64,000 nucleotides of DNA from Crotophaga sulcirostris (Eukaryota; Chordata; Aves; Cuculiformes; Crotophagidae), in assembly GCA_013397455.1 (NCBI GenBank), contig VYZB01000095.1, forward strand, positions 926,446-990,445. The letters run 5' to 3'. The first letter of the stretch is position 1. Each line of letters starts with the position of its first letter. The position numbers and the translations under genes were made by a program. The notes under the pieces were generated by a model that was not told the origin of the DNA, ran no database searches, and was given only the letters and a program-made list of their open reading frames with translations. Positions 27,077-39,470 of this stretch are shown here, piece by piece.

Positions 27077-28304
27077 AGTCAGACCAACCTGATCTCCTTC
27101 TATGACAGGATTACTCAGTTAATAGACAAGGGAAAGGTTGTGGATGTGGTTTACCTGGACTTTGGTAAAGCCTTGGACACTGTTTCTCACACTATTCTGC
27201 TTGAGAAACTGGCTGTCATTGGTCTGGACAGGCACACCTTCTGCTGGGTAAAAAAACTGGCTGGGTGGCCAGGCCCAAAAGCTGGTGGTAAATGTAGTTC
27301 AATCCAGCTGGAGGCCCGTCACTAGTGGTGTCCCCCAGGGTTCAGTGCTGGGGCCAGTCCTGTTCTATATCTTTATCAACAATCTGGACAAGGGGATTGA
27401 ATGTACCCTTAGCAAGTTTGCAGATGACACTAAGCTGGGTGGCAGTGTTGAACTGCTTGAAGGAAGGGAGGCTCTGCAGAGGGATCTGGACAGGCTGGAT
27501 TGATGGGCTGAGACCAATGGAGTGAGGTTTAACAAGACCAAGTGCCTAGTCCTGCACTTGGGACACAACAACCCCAGGTAGTGTTATAGGCTTGGGGAAG
27601 ATTGGCTGGAGAGCTACCTGGCAGAGAAGAACCTGGGGATGTTGGTTGACAGCCAGCAGAATATGAGCCAGCAGTGGCCCAGGTGGCCAAGAAGGCCAAT
27701 GGCATCTTGGCCTGTATCAGAAACAGCGTGGCCAGCAGGAGCAGGGCAGTGATTGTGCCCCTGCACTCAGCACTGGTGAGGCCACACCTCGAGTGCTGTG
27801 TGCAGTTTTGGGCACCGCACTACAAGAAGGACATTGAGGGGCTGGAGTGTGTCCAGAGAAGGGACACGAGGCTGGCGAAGGGGCTGGAGAACAAGTCTTA
27901 TGAGGAGTGGCTGAGGGAGCTGGGGTTGTTTAGCTTAGAGAAGAGGAGGCTGAGGGGAGATCTCCTCACTGTCTACAACTGCCTGAAAGGGGGTTGTGGC
28001 AAAGGGAGTGTTGGTCTCTTCTCTCAAGTGACAGGTGACAGGATGAGAAAAAATGGCCATAAGTTGCACCAGGGCAGGTTTAGGCTGGACATTAGGAAAA
28101 ATATCTTTACTTAAAGGGTGGTCAGGCACTGGAACAGCTGCCCCAAGGCGGGGAGGGGGGGCGTTGAGTCACCATTCCTGGAGGTCCTTAAAAGATGGGT
28201 AGATGAATTCCTGGGGGACATGGTTTAGCAGAGGACAGGTACACTTGGACTCAATATCAAAGGTCTTTTCCAACCAGACAATTCTATAAGTCTACCATTC
28301 TAAG
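27077..28304 (+). pseudogene. CR1 LINE, 5'-truncated, broken reverse-transcriptase ORF2
   Basis: This is the 3' part of a CR1 non-LTR retrotransposon. Conserved reverse-transcriptase blocks are visible: DVVYLDFGKALDTVSH near 27,140, then [12 protein letters not shown] and FADDTKLGG near 27,315-27,440 (the catalytic FADD box). The C-terminal part follows from about 27,674 ([21 protein letters not shown]). The coding region is split over at least two frames. A frameshift lies near 27,270 in the KNWLDG region, and stops or frame changes lie around 27,500-27,670, so it cannot encode an active enzyme. The 3' end has decayed copies of the ATTCTAT tail near 28,280-28,304. The 5' end near 27,077 is approximate. 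Confidence 0.93.
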
Positions 28305-31300
28305 TCTGTGCTCAGAGGAGCCCATTTTTGTAGGTAGAAGATGTGAAAGCAAGAATGATGCAGATCCTCAAAAGCCTTTCAGAAAGTGATCTGCAGAATT
28401 GCTTTGAACATTGGCAGCATCATGTGCAGCTGTGTGTGAACTTAGAAGGGAACTATTCTGAAAGTGATCTTATTAAGAAAATCCACTATGTTGAATACAC
28501 TTATAGGCACAGTTTCTTTTTTTGTCAGACCTCATAAATGGAAGACCACTTCTGATCACAGTGAATGAGGTTTGATATGTTTAGAGACTGTTTTCTGTGT
28601 TGGTACAGTAAAGGTGTTACATTGAGAGTAGGTTAAATTTTCAAATTTAAAATATAGATATTAAATTAAAAAAGAATTATATTGATCTTTTCTGCATCAC
28701 CAAGGAAAATCCACACATTGGTAAATACCCAAGTTCATGAGATGATTTGGATAGGTTTTATGGTCTCAAGAGTGAGCTTCTATCGATACTGTTTGGGTTT
28801 TTCTCTGTCTAGCCAGTCATGGCTTGCAATTAACCAGTTTATCCAAAAAAAATGTTTTGTTTCCATAATATTTTGAGAAGGTTTTGTTGCAGAAGCTGCT
28901 AGTATTTAAAACAAGCAAGACCTCTACTCACAGAAGAAACAGAATTAAGGCACCTACTAGACAATAAATGTGCTATGACATTACCCACACCATCATCAGC
29001 CAAGACATCTGATCTCAAATGGTGAGAGCATGGTCCCGATACAAATAAAACAGGGGGTTCTGTCCTCACTGCTAAGGGATGGCTCTTGAGCCCAGAGAAG
29101 CAGACTCGTGGCTTTGCTGTTGTGTTCATCTGCTTACAGACATTGTGTGCCCTAGTTACCAAACTCAATTCCAGCTTCCAAATAATATCTTCAGAACCAA
29201 AACTGTACTTCCAAATCATACAGGGGAGGAAAGGCATTTTTGCAGTGTACCAAAACTTTCAGGCTGCAACTTCTTCATAAAATTCTTTACATATAGTAAA
29301 CAGGAATCTTGCCTATTTAGCACAAAGAAGAGTTTGAAGTTCCCTAAAAGTGTTATGTATTTTTAAAAAAATGTTATAAAAAAATGTTCATATTCACCAA
29401 TCATTACGAAAAGTTAACTTCTGCTGCTACCTTGAAGACCTCCATTTATTACCATTATACAAACACATTCCTCTATACTTCAGCAGATTATGAAATATCT
29501 GCCCAACTCAGGCTATCCAGCATCAGAGCAAAAGTTACCTGCATTTCAAAAACCTATGATTGATGTACTGTGATGTTAAAATTGTAATGTACCCATGATG
29601 ACATGACCTGTGCTCTTGTTCCCATCTTGGAATAACAATATTTCAAGCCAATAACCAATTTCAAGTAATACCATCCTCCCCCCCCCCAAGAGTGGCCTGT
29701 CACAAATAAAGTATTTACTCTGTTATTTTCAGGCCCCTATTCCTTTAATTTGTATGCCTGAGGCTTTCCCCCTGTAACATAATTTCAGATGCTCTTTTGA
29801 TAACACATATGGGTCATCACCTTCAACAGGGCGTTCCATGATAGGTACTTCCAGAGGTCAGACATTCTTTGAACCCACATGACAAGAAGTCACAAATCAC
29901 TCCAAAACAATCTAAGGCTCCAGAATTATGGTAAATAAATCAAAGCTATTGGAAAAAGACTCTAATATTAATTTGGATGAACAATGCGGCAGGTAGCATC
30001 AGTGACTTCCCTTCCACAGCTCAGATTACTACCATGTCATTTGCATTACCAGCTCCCCAGGGCTGCCAAAGTACTTGCTGACCATTAGCACGTACTTAGT
30101 TTCTGAAAATGAGACTGACCTGCAGCAGTTAGGGTTACTTTTATTAGCCCTTCCTCATTCCCATGTAAGAAGCCTTTGTATTAACATATGGGAGAGCGGT
30201 CTCTGGTGAGGCACAAATAATTATTTCTTTCAAAACACCTTTGGTTCCATCTCCTACAAATCATAATTTCAAAAGCTCCTTTTATCCTGCATGGTTGCCC
30301 AAATCTAAGTCATCATTTTCCACTGCATACATAATTTCACTTTGATATTCCTAGGCCAGAACAAAGTTGATCTGTACATCTCACCTCATCCCAGCTGGCA
30401 TTAACATTCCTCTCCCACAGGGCACCACATCACCTGGCCAGGTAGCCCCGTGAATGCTGATCAGGGTTTGCTGACCTGGTTCTGAGGGTTACCTACAGCA
30501 ATTTGTCAGTAGCTTCCTCTTCATCAAAATTTTAAAGACTGGCATGTTTCCAAAAACCCTATTGCCCACACTAATATCAACTAGTTCAAATACCATTATA
30601 GAAGCAGGATATGTCGTTCTCCCTCATTTCTCCCACACACAAGCGCAGCAGCTACAAAAAATTAGGATAGAAGAAAAGAAACACTCACATCAAAAACCCA
30701 AACAAGCAATCATGACTCTAAGGTAGATGATTTGTCCTCCACCACCTCTGCATGCTAACACATAGGTGTGAATTTAACACTTTACTATTACACTATCCAA
30801 TTGTTTCTGCTTGACCAATACCTAGAAAAGAAACTCCCTAGTCCAAAGTTGATGCAAGATCGATGTAAACTTCTTGGTGAGACACATTGCTCAACGTAAG
30901 CAGTGATGGAAACCTCTTGCCTTTCCATAAGCCTTACACAGGTTTTTTTCCTCCCTCTGAGCAGAAGCAAGCCAAGAGGAAGAAATGACCTACAGGCAAG
31001 CTGACCCGAGACAGACCTGGCTTTTCTCCCTCATGGTCAGATAAGCAGAGGAAGAAGCCTGCAGGTAACCACAAGAAGCCTTTCTTGTTTCTTCTTTAGC
31101 TATTGGATATCTACAGTTTTTGCCACAGTAGGCAAGGACAGAGTGTTCTATACACCACTAAACTCGCAGCAAGTCTTTGCTTGTAAGGTCAGTACACGTC
31201 TGAGTGCAACAGTCTTTGAACCAATATTCATCTGCTGTATAGATTTTATTGAAAATTCAACTCAGTGGTAAGACACGGAGCAGTTTGGATGGAGAAGCCA

Positions 31301-34300
31301 ACAGCAACAGGCTTCTCTGGAGAGTCTTCTGCCCCCAAAGCTCGATGCAGCTTCTCTACCACTGGAAGCGCTTTGAAGGATAAATGTAACCCTGGGCCAC
31401 ACACAGCTGTCCACATCAAGGCAATGACTCACAGTAACTCAAATCAAGCCATCTTATATGGTTGAAGATAATGGACGAAAAAAGCACTGGAGGAACATGC
31501 CATTGTAGTGCCAAGCAGAGACCTCACTCCATGAGCTGAAGCACCAGCCCCATTTCCCCACATGCTCCAGCGACAATACTTGTTTACAGCCTCACAGCCA
31601 ACACGCAATGGGCAAGCAGATGTATTGTCTCTGTTTAATATAAGAAACTCTGTTTTATAAAAGAAAAATTCATTATCAAGGAGTAAGAAACCAAGAGGGC
31701 AAAATGGCATAAATACTTCAAGTACACAGGTAAACGGGGGGGGAGGAGGAAGGTGAAAAAAATGTAAAATTTCCATCCTTTTCTTATTCTTTTAAAACAT
31801 CTACAGCCTGGGAATAGAGGACCAAGACGGAAGAATTCACGAATTTCAGCAAGGAACTGAGCTTCAGGAGATATGGCCACAGGTACCCTTAATCTATCCT
31901 GTCTGTGATTATCTCACTCAAAGTCACATGCAAGAAAATAATCCCCTGCAGCATAGAGCACCGATGTGAAAGGAAAGAAAAGCTCAAAGTCACAGCTGAA
32001 TGGTTATCACTGAACCCATTTCAGTACTTTTTTTCCCCTATTTCTTACTTGAGACCAAGGCAGCTTAATCTACACTGATGTCTATGAAGTTTCACTTTAA
32101 AAGTTATTCAGCCCAAGAGACTCTTCTCTTATGAATAGAAATGAAATGCTCAAATATTTTTATGCAAAGTTTTTTTAAAAAAAGAAACTGTGATATTGCC
32201 TGAAAACTTGAATACTGCACTTCAGCCAAATTTCGCACTAGTAGCAGAGGTATTAACCCCAAAGTGTGATTATAACAGAAGGAACACTTAAACTGAACTA
32301 GCAAGCAGAATAATACCCATTGGAGAATATGATAAAGCTGTTACAGATGTTCAGTTGATTAGTATGGCTGATTAGCTTGCACATGACAGTGCACTGTTTA
32401 ACAGAACCACACCATTTTATGGTTACTATTAAGATCACAGAACACAGTATTTTTAAAAATTATTTGTGTTTTAATAGAACACACTTCTGCCCCACCTCTT
32501 CCCAGTCCTCACTTTCTCTGGTTTGCTGCACACACTGCTGCTCCCTTTCATTACTATGAAATGAATTCTGCAGTAGTTCAGATACGCACTTTAACTCACC
32601 ACTGGAAGAGGACAGCCCACGGACCTCTGTTATAGAAAACAAAGGGTAAGAAGGAGAAAACATGATGAACAATGAAGTCAACATGTTATCTGTTTTGCAC
32701 AATTTAGAGAATTATTCTTTGGGTATCCCTGTTACATAGCCAGGCAGGAAACTGAGTCTCAGTATGAGACTATAATTTGAAAAAAAGAATACTAGAGGTT
32801 AAATTTCAACTGAGTTTTCTTTCATTGATGCTAAGAGAGGAGTGTTAGGGTCTATTCCAAGATTAATGCATGCATGCAATGAGTAACCACAGTTGACCTA
32901 TGGTTACAAAAAGCAGTAAAGAATAAGCACTAGACTTGTTAGCTGAACAATTTTGAGACTCCTTTTATCCTTCCCATGGAAGGAGGCCTCATTTTAAGGA
33001 TTTTTTTTTTTTTGGAAGGGCTTGACAAAAAGCAGTGTTTAAATTAGTTAGCATGATCTAGTTAGCAAGATCTCTTTAAATATCAGTACAAGGTTAGATG
33101 TGATAAGGACTACATTAGTTTTGCTGGGTAAGTTTGACAGCTTTAGCTTAAAAAAAAAAACAAAACTGGAAGGAGCAGAGAGCTAAACTGAGATAACATG
33201 ATGCACCTAAGAATATCTCAAGTACTGAAAAATCAATTTCTTGACTTAGGAACCAAATTAAAATTAGGAAGTCTGTCTGACAGAGGTCTGAAAACCATGG
33301 AAGGAAAAGCAGATGGGAAGGGAGGTTAATCTGTTTGTGAACTATTAAGAGTACCTTGATACAAAATACCTTGGCAGGAAAGCAAACCTGCAGAGGAGTC
33401 ATACAGAGAGAGTGCATGGAGTCTGCACAAGGGAAGGGGATGCAGAAAGAAAACCAAATTTAAACTTTGACACTCAGGAGCTTTACTTCATCCTAGTCAT
33501 TATGGTGTTGTGAAATCGTTCATGGCACCAAAGCAAGTTTGAAATATAGTTACAGAAAGCCCACGCTCTGAGCTTTGCTAACCAAGACATCTCCACTTCG
33601 CAATTATCACTACACCTCTTCTTCATAGAGAAAAGAATTTATTTTCCATGGTGTCAAACACAAAAGTGGCAACAAGCCCCAGATGCCGGAAGAGGTTGTT
33701 TTTCTTTGGGATCTCCGAAGTTCAATTCGAGTCTTAATGCACAAGGCATTGCTCTCACTATTAATCATGTACTGCAAACCAAGAGAAATGCCTTTCCAGA
33801 AGCAACCTCAAAGTAAATTCTTAATTCCTGAAGAACCAATAAACCCACTGAACCAGGAAGCTCAGCCCTTCCGCAGTGGGCTACAAGCGGTCAAGCTGCT
33901 TTACTCCCTTTAGCCAGATTCACTACCACCTTTTAGTTAAAGCACTGAGTGGAAACTGTTCATATAGTTTAACATACCTGTGTTTTGAGCCAGAAGAAGA
34001 GGTCAAGAATACCTGAAGCTGTACTTAAAATGCATATGTTTCTAAGTTGGAAAAAGTAACTTTAACTCTTCAAAGGCTTTTGAAACCTTTTTTGACTAAC
34101 ACCATTATATTCACCTGACCACATAATGAATTCCAAGAACCAGTATTTTTCAAAGCCTAATGTTAAAGGGGGATTTCAAGACTTCTATCATATTTTTATA
34201 ATATTAATTTGATCTACATCTATTTGACATAATGGAGAGGAAGAATATCATAATAGAACTCAGGCAATTGATGAAAAAGCCTTGCTGGGATTTTGTTTCT

Positions 34301-34313
34301 AGAAGTACTAGCT
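28305..34313. other. non-coding stretch
   Basis: Mostly AT-rich unique DNA. It has a C9 run near 29,679, a weak terminal-exon candidate at 31,246-31,391 and a G9 run near 31,736. No other exon or RNA gene is supported. Confidence 0.4.
31246..31391 (-). CDS. weak candidate terminal coding exon, unrecognised
   Basis: On the minus strand, after an acceptor ending GGCCCAG (plus CT at 31,392-31,393), a frame is open for 47 codons plus stop in splice phase 1. It contains protein-like stretches such as FKALPVVEKLHRALGAEDSP and ends TTELNFQ. Codons such as GCG and CGA make it richer in CpG than its surroundings. The stop codon TAA lies inside an AATAAA hexamer (plus TTTATT at 31,245-31,250), so the 3' untranslated region would be very short, which is unusual. 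The pyrimidine tract is interrupted. The frame also continues upstream past the acceptor to an ATG, and a 66-codon plus-strand frame overlaps it. Confidence 0.25.
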
Positions 34314-34410
34314 TAGAATCATAGAATTATCCAAGTTGAAAGGGACCCAAAAGGATCATTGAGTCCAACTCCTATCCCACAGGGCACTCCCAACATTCAC
34401 ACCAGACTTT
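34314..34410 (-). mobile_element. CR1 LINE 3'-end fragment
   Basis: The plus strand reads TTAGAATCATAGAATTATCC and then GATCATTGAGTCCAACTCCT, the reverse complement of a CR1 3' terminus including the ATTCTATGATTCTAA-type tail. Its wording (GGGACCCAAAAGGATCATTG) resembles the copy at 22.19 kb, so both probably belong to the same CR1 subfamily. The inner boundary is approximate. Confidence 0.9.
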
Positions 34411-35027
34411 TCAAGCCAAAAGATGTGAAATACATCCCAGTGAAACTAAGAAGGGCTGCATTTTTTAAAAGTCCTCCACACAATGCAGAGAAAACTTGTG
34501 GAATTTATCAGAATAATATATCACTCAGGACTCAGGAGGATTTGCAAAGGAACTAGATAAATAACGTAAATAACAAGCGTGCCCAGAATTATAGTTGCCT
34601 GCATTTGTAAAGTAAACAGGGGCTGGAGCCAGCACTGCAAGACGGTGCTTGTTGCTACAAGAGGCAGAGGGAGGAACTTTGCTAAGCAGCAGCTGTAGAC
34701 AGACCACATCAGGCTTGTCACACCATCCCCTGGGTAACTGGGGTTGCTGTTTGCATCAAACATCTACCCAAATATTATGTGCGACTTTGCATGATAACTC
34801 TAAGACTTTGACAGCTAGTGAGGGCAAAAGGTCTGCTTCCAAAGCAAAATCTGGCTTGGCTCAGGACAAAAAGAGAAGAAAAATATACAGTAGCACTTTT
34901 CTACCCCCCAGTTCTTAAGAGTAACACCGCATATTTCCCAAAGTCCATTACTCCATTACACATTAAGTTTAACATAGGTGAAGTGTCAATGTATGTTGCA
35001 TCACTGCAACATTGTTTCTTTTGTGCA
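34411..35027. other. non-coding stretch, no gene seen
   Basis: Nothing beyond short overlapping open frames on both strands. Confidence 0.4.

Positions 35028-35064
<37 letters not shown>
35028..35064. repeat. (AAT)12 microsatellite
   Basis: About twelve uninterrupted AAT units, followed by an A-run and a single ambiguous base at 35,074. A tract this long and pure is likely to vary in length between individuals, and the N next to it probably marks a read-quality or allele conflict. Confidence 0.95.
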
Positions 35065-35068
<4 letters not shown>

Positions 35069-37416
35069 TCAGCNGCTCTGTGCTACAATACCTGTTTGTA
35101 TCTCAAACAACTTTTTACGCATACCATTAAGCTAGTTCAAATCACTATGTAATACTACCTCTCAGGAAGTACAGGGATACAGTAATCTGAGAATGATATG
35201 TTCATTACCACCTCAATTAGGCTTATTGGACAAGTCGCTGAGTCTTTTGGAAAGGAAAAATATGGATCCTTACAGACTTAGAATCTGAGGAAATGTAAAT
35301 TAGAATTGCAGACAGTTAACTGTCTGCAGTGCTTATTCCCCAGACAGACGCACTATGCATTTTTTCTAAAAATCCAGTGGAAATGCTGATTCTTCCCTCC
35401 CTGCTCCCGGAAACCAAGGGCTTGGAGAAGATTCCCTTTGTTACAGTACTGCAAAGGGTCATAAGTATAAAGGAGACGATTTTTTCTTCTGCTTATTTTG
35501 CCAAGATACCTGCAGAGAAAAAAATGTGATTCTTCCCCTTCCAGATGATATTGTATGAATCAACTACAAGTTCCAAGCCTGGTACTCTTAAAGATGTCAC
35601 TGTAAATTGTAATCTGCTGGAAAGAGTACCCTTGGACACAAAAGGTAAAGTACATATAAATTGCTAATAACATATACATTTGAGGCTTACAGGTAATTCT
35701 TTTCATATAGCACAAAAAGCTTCAAGGGCCAGCTGGGAACTTTTACCACAGCAGTATCCAAGGTTCCCAGAAAGGCAACAGATACCTGACAAGGAGTTAA
35801 GGGGATCAAACGACCCAGACCATAACTCATGCCTACTCTGCACTAAGTGATCAAGAACCCATCTTGGAATGAGAGCAGACTGGAGAAAATTGCAGGCTTA
35901 ACCTCAAAACTTACCGCTGTTTTCTATCCGTTCCACAAGTTTTATCTTTTTCAAAAAAAAAAAAATCAGAACTATGTGAAAGGTCTGGGAGCTCTTTGTT
36001 CTTTCAGGATAACACACAGGCATGAACAGTTACCTATGCAAGTCATCAAAATTTGTAACATTCGGATGTTCAGATGCTAGGGGAAGAGAAGATTGTATGT
36101 TAAAATAGCTCGACAGCAGGATGTACAAGGTGGTGGAGCTTGGCAACTTCCTTAAGCTGCTTAGCTTCAGATAAGGAGCTTATGAAACTAACTCTGGAGT
36201 ACATTCAGCAAGTGATATCAAAATAGTTTTCAAGTTAGGTTACACTCGGGACAGGTGCCTCTTCAGTACTGTCATTCTGCTCTCATACCCAACAAAGAAG
36301 CAAAAAAACCCCATCACCATCCCATCACCTCGAAGAAACCCATCTACCCACTAAAAGCCAGAACGGTTTAGTGGAGGAGAGTGCCATACTTGTTTTCCTT
36401 CATGTTTCCCTTGCACGACATGCAACATTCGCACAGTCAGCCCAGTGTCTAAGCTTTGGCAGTATGAGCAAGAGAGACTGTTTTGCAGCTTCTATTTGGA
36501 AGCTGACTGCAAAGAAGGTGCTCTGCAGTCATCTGGATAAACTTGTACAAATGAGTATAAATACTGCAGTGATTCTAGTCAGAAAACAGACTTACAATAA
36601 GGTGTTAGGATTTTTTATCTGAAAATAAACCAATCAGCCCACAATGGAGCTAGTCAAGAATGTTCTTGGAATAGGACAGAGACAAGGTCAAAACCATAAA
36701 GTCTTGATTAAGCTGCATCAAAGCTGGGACTTGAATGAATAATTAGACACTACAGTCCTCTTACAAGTTGTTGAGGAAAACATGGGCAAAAAAAATAAAA
36801 AGAGAAGAGTCTATGATCCTGTTTTCGATGCCAGTACCTTATGAAAAAGCACCAAGTGCCACCACCATCACCACTTCCAGATGAAATGCAACAGCAGTGT
36901 CAAAAACTAGGGCAGGGCACAGCACCCACCACAGTGAGTAGATGCACAGTGGACAGTTCTTTGACCACGTGCCTCTCCAAGAAGGGGCTCCTGGGGGCTT
37001 TCTTTTGAGAAGGATAGTGTTCCTTGATGACTATTCACTTATTTCAGCTGTTTTGTAGAAGGACGGGTCTGCAGAAGGGCTTTCTGGTCTACAAGTGCAC
37101 CTGGTGAAATACTGGAACTTTCTAGTATCTGCATTTTGGCATACGAACCGCAGTTAGGTGGCAGGGAAGAACTTACTACAAAAAAAAAGTGCCAAGCAAA
37201 ATCAACAACCTTGTTATTTTCCAAAGGAGAAGAGAGGAGGAAACCCTACTTGTTCTTCAGATAACAGTCACAGAAGAATAGCATATTCTGATGTAACATC
37301 TTTTCTCTTTGCATTTTAAGATCATCACTGAAAAAGGATGTTCAAGTAGACTAAACTACAGCTATTAAAGCATTAGAAACACAGCTCTTTACTAGAGTCA
37401 AACAGATTTTTATTTT
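35065..37416. other. non-coding stretch, no gene seen
   Basis: No exon supported. It contains the 22-bp perfect palindrome at 35,307-35,328 and a short spaced inverted repeat (CTGGGAAC near 35,735 and GTTCCCAG near 35,763). Confidence 0.4.
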
Positions 37417-37418
37417 CT

Positions 37419-37424
37419 TTAGCA
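37419..37424 (-). promoter_or_regulatory. candidate poly(A) signal AATAAA
   Basis: Plus TTTATT reads AATAAA on the minus strand, about 440 bases downstream of the stop codon at 37,868-37,870. The distance suits the 3' untranslated region of the candidate terminal exon. The hexamer is common in AT-rich DNA, so position is the main support. Confidence 0.35.
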
Positions 37425-37867
37425 ATACAGTAGCAAAGATAGTCAACACAAGATTCAAAATCCAATATATACAACAATTATAGTGAGAAATTGATAAATG
37501 CAAGATCTATAAACAGATTAAGCCAAACATAAAAGGAAAACTATCACGTATATGCAACTACTTCAGTAATTGTATTTGATTCCACAAATCCTTTGCTAGT
37601 TCTTTACAGGACTTCATAGCTTTTTCCCTTACAATTTCAACAGAATTAGTAGAATAGGAAAGATGAAACAAGCAACAAGAGCAATGGCGCTTTCTGAGAA
37701 ATCAGACCCTCAAAAGCAGGGGAGGAAGAAGAAAACTCTGTTTTACATTAATTTAGCTACTTCTGGGACAAAAGCTAACTTCTTCTGTCTTGAGTAAGTA
37801 AGCAGACAAAAAAGCCTGTCTCCAAGACAAGCAGCTGCTGCCCTTTATCTCATCAAAAGACAGACCT

Positions 37868-37995
37868 TTAAGTGTACTTCCACTGCAGCTGGGCAATTAT
37901 GGCCGAGATCATCAGGGCTATACACAGCAGCACTGGGCTCCACAGCTTCTGCAGCCTCCAGCACTGGTGCAGATAAACTGTCAACCAACCCAACC
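37868..37995 (-). CDS. candidate terminal coding exon with C-terminal membrane helix
   Basis: On the minus strand an excellent acceptor (TTCTTTTCTTCTCTTAG, plus CT at 37,996-37,997) is followed by two bases completing a split codon, then 41 codons and TAA. Codon use is strongly coding-like: many CTG, CAG, TGG, AAG and GCC codons in otherwise AT-rich DNA. Residues 18-36 form one hydrophobic segment (SPVLLCIALMISAIIAQL) bounded by tryptophans, with basic residues before it and a short polar tail QWKYT. This is the shape of a tail-anchored protein or of the last helix of a multipass protein. Entry is in phase 1, which fits the 40,651-40,710 exon candidate. An AATAAA follows about 440 bases downstream. 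I do not recognise the protein. The frame lacks a long ATG-initiated version, so ORF lists miss it. Confidence 0.5.
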
Positions 37996-39258
37996 CTAAG
38001 AGAAGAAAAGAATTCTCATCAAGAATTTACCCAGCCACTTTCTATCAGATATAACAGGGAGCCATTTGGTCCAATAGACATATATACATCTTTCTGTATA
38101 AATGATGAAATCTTGAGTCTACAACAAGAAAACATGTATTTTTCTCTGGTGGAAGAAATCTAGTATAAAGTCCTCTGTCGTATGCCACTAATGAAGTGCA
38201 CACAAACTTAACAAGTACCTCTAGAACATCCTGTACAATCAATAAATCCTTATCCAGAGGAGGTGCACGTTACTAAAACCTTATGCTTAAATGCTCAAAC
38301 TGATGCTAGGGACTACGCAGTTGGAGACTTCATATGAAGGGCTACAAACCTTAGGAACTCAAGCTCTGGTTTTCCCCTCAAAGAGACTTAATCACTTCAA
38401 AATTCAAGGCTTCAGTTACACAGATGCTTTTTCAGCAGCAACACTGATTTAACCTGTACACTCGCCTATTTATTCACTTCTTAGGTGATGCCAGTACAGC
38501 CATTTGTCAGACTCGCAATGAAGAAAGCCAAAGAGCTGATGCAGGCTAAATTAAAGGGTTCTTAAGGGGATAGGTGACTTGATCCTCTGTACATGTCCCT
38601 CAACTCAAGGTTTATAGTTTGGCAAAAGCTAAGCGACTTAGGTACCTTTAAGTTTTTACTCATTATCCCAAAATCTTTTAAACCTAGAAGGGATTAAACA
38701 ACATACTTACATTACCTCTATTCTTAATCATATTTCCTTTCTTTCTGGCTGTTGCATTAGTTTTGTTTACCCTCCTTCTCTTCTGCAAGCTTTAACTTCA
38801 CTTTTTATCCTGTCAACCAATGACTGCACACAAAGGAGACTTAAAAACTTACGTATTGTGCATTGCTCAGAAGTGGCAAAGACTACAAGATACACGTAGC
38901 AATGCTTATTTTCCACTACTACTCAACCTCAACTAATGAATTCCGTAAAGTTTTAGTTAAAACTCTGATTTTTACTGGAAACTTTTCCCTCTCCCCTTTT
39001 TAATATGGCAGAACCATCTGCAACCTCCTGACCTCAGCAACTTACTTGAAAATTTAATGTAAAAAAAAGTAATAAAACTCCTAAAGAGACAGTGAGACAC
39101 AGAAACTAATATATTAAAAACCCCAGTATACCATATGGCTGATAAACATAAAACCTCTCCTTATTAAAGCTGTTTTATCTGTTTTGTAACCTAATTTAAA
39201 ACAGACAAACTAAAACAAAGAAATCGATTCACTTTAAGTGAAGAATCAAACACTTCTC

Positions 39259-39264
39259 CATTTT
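39259..39264 (-). promoter_or_regulatory. possible variant poly(A) signal ATTAAA
   Basis: Plus TTTAAT near this position reads ATTAAA on the minus strand, about 80 bases after the stop codon of the 39.35 kb exon candidate. A canonical AATAAA is found only near 38,467-38,472. Either could serve. Coordinates are good to a few bases. Confidence 0.2.
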
Positions 39265-39344
39265 AATGTTCAAGCTTCATCACAAAAAAAAGAAAATAAA
39301 ATAAAATCCCAGAAGATGGTTCAGGAGAGAGTCTCAGCATCAAG

Positions 39345-39470
39345 TCATGCCTCTTTCTTGTAAAGGACCAAAGAGTTTCCTCTGGTCAGCCTCTTCAGCT
39401 CCTCCTCCATCTGCAGGGAAGCGTGGATGTCCTGCTGGGCGATCACATGTCTGGCCAGCAGGTAAGAAGC
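39345..39470 (-). CDS. candidate terminal coding exon with soluble C-terminus
   Basis: On the minus strand a good acceptor (TTCTGCCCTCTGTCCCAAG, with a second AG two bases on) leads into about 41 codons ending in TGA at 39,345-39,347. The translation is clearly protein-like: an apolar start (SYLLARHVIAQQ), then an amphipathic charged helix (QMEEELKRLTRGN), then LVLYKKEA. The segment is GC-richer than its flanks, contains CpGs and uses CTG/CAG/GAG codons heavily. Using the second AG puts the entry in phase 1, matching the 40,651-40,710 candidate and the alternative end at 37.87 kb. No family is recognised. It could instead be the last exon of a separate gene. Exact 5' end is 39,469 or 39,471 depending on which AG is used. 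Confidence 0.5.
   Translation of the reverse strand, partial: ASYLLARHVIAQQDIHASLQMEEELKRLTRGNSLVLYKKEA

Noticed and set aside
39020..39070. Plus-strand exon-like segment with an excellent pyrimidine tract (NHLQPPDLSNLLENL).
   Set aside because: Only about 47 bases long with a weak donor, and it lies inside the region carrying minus-strand signals. Retained here as a warning about chance exons.
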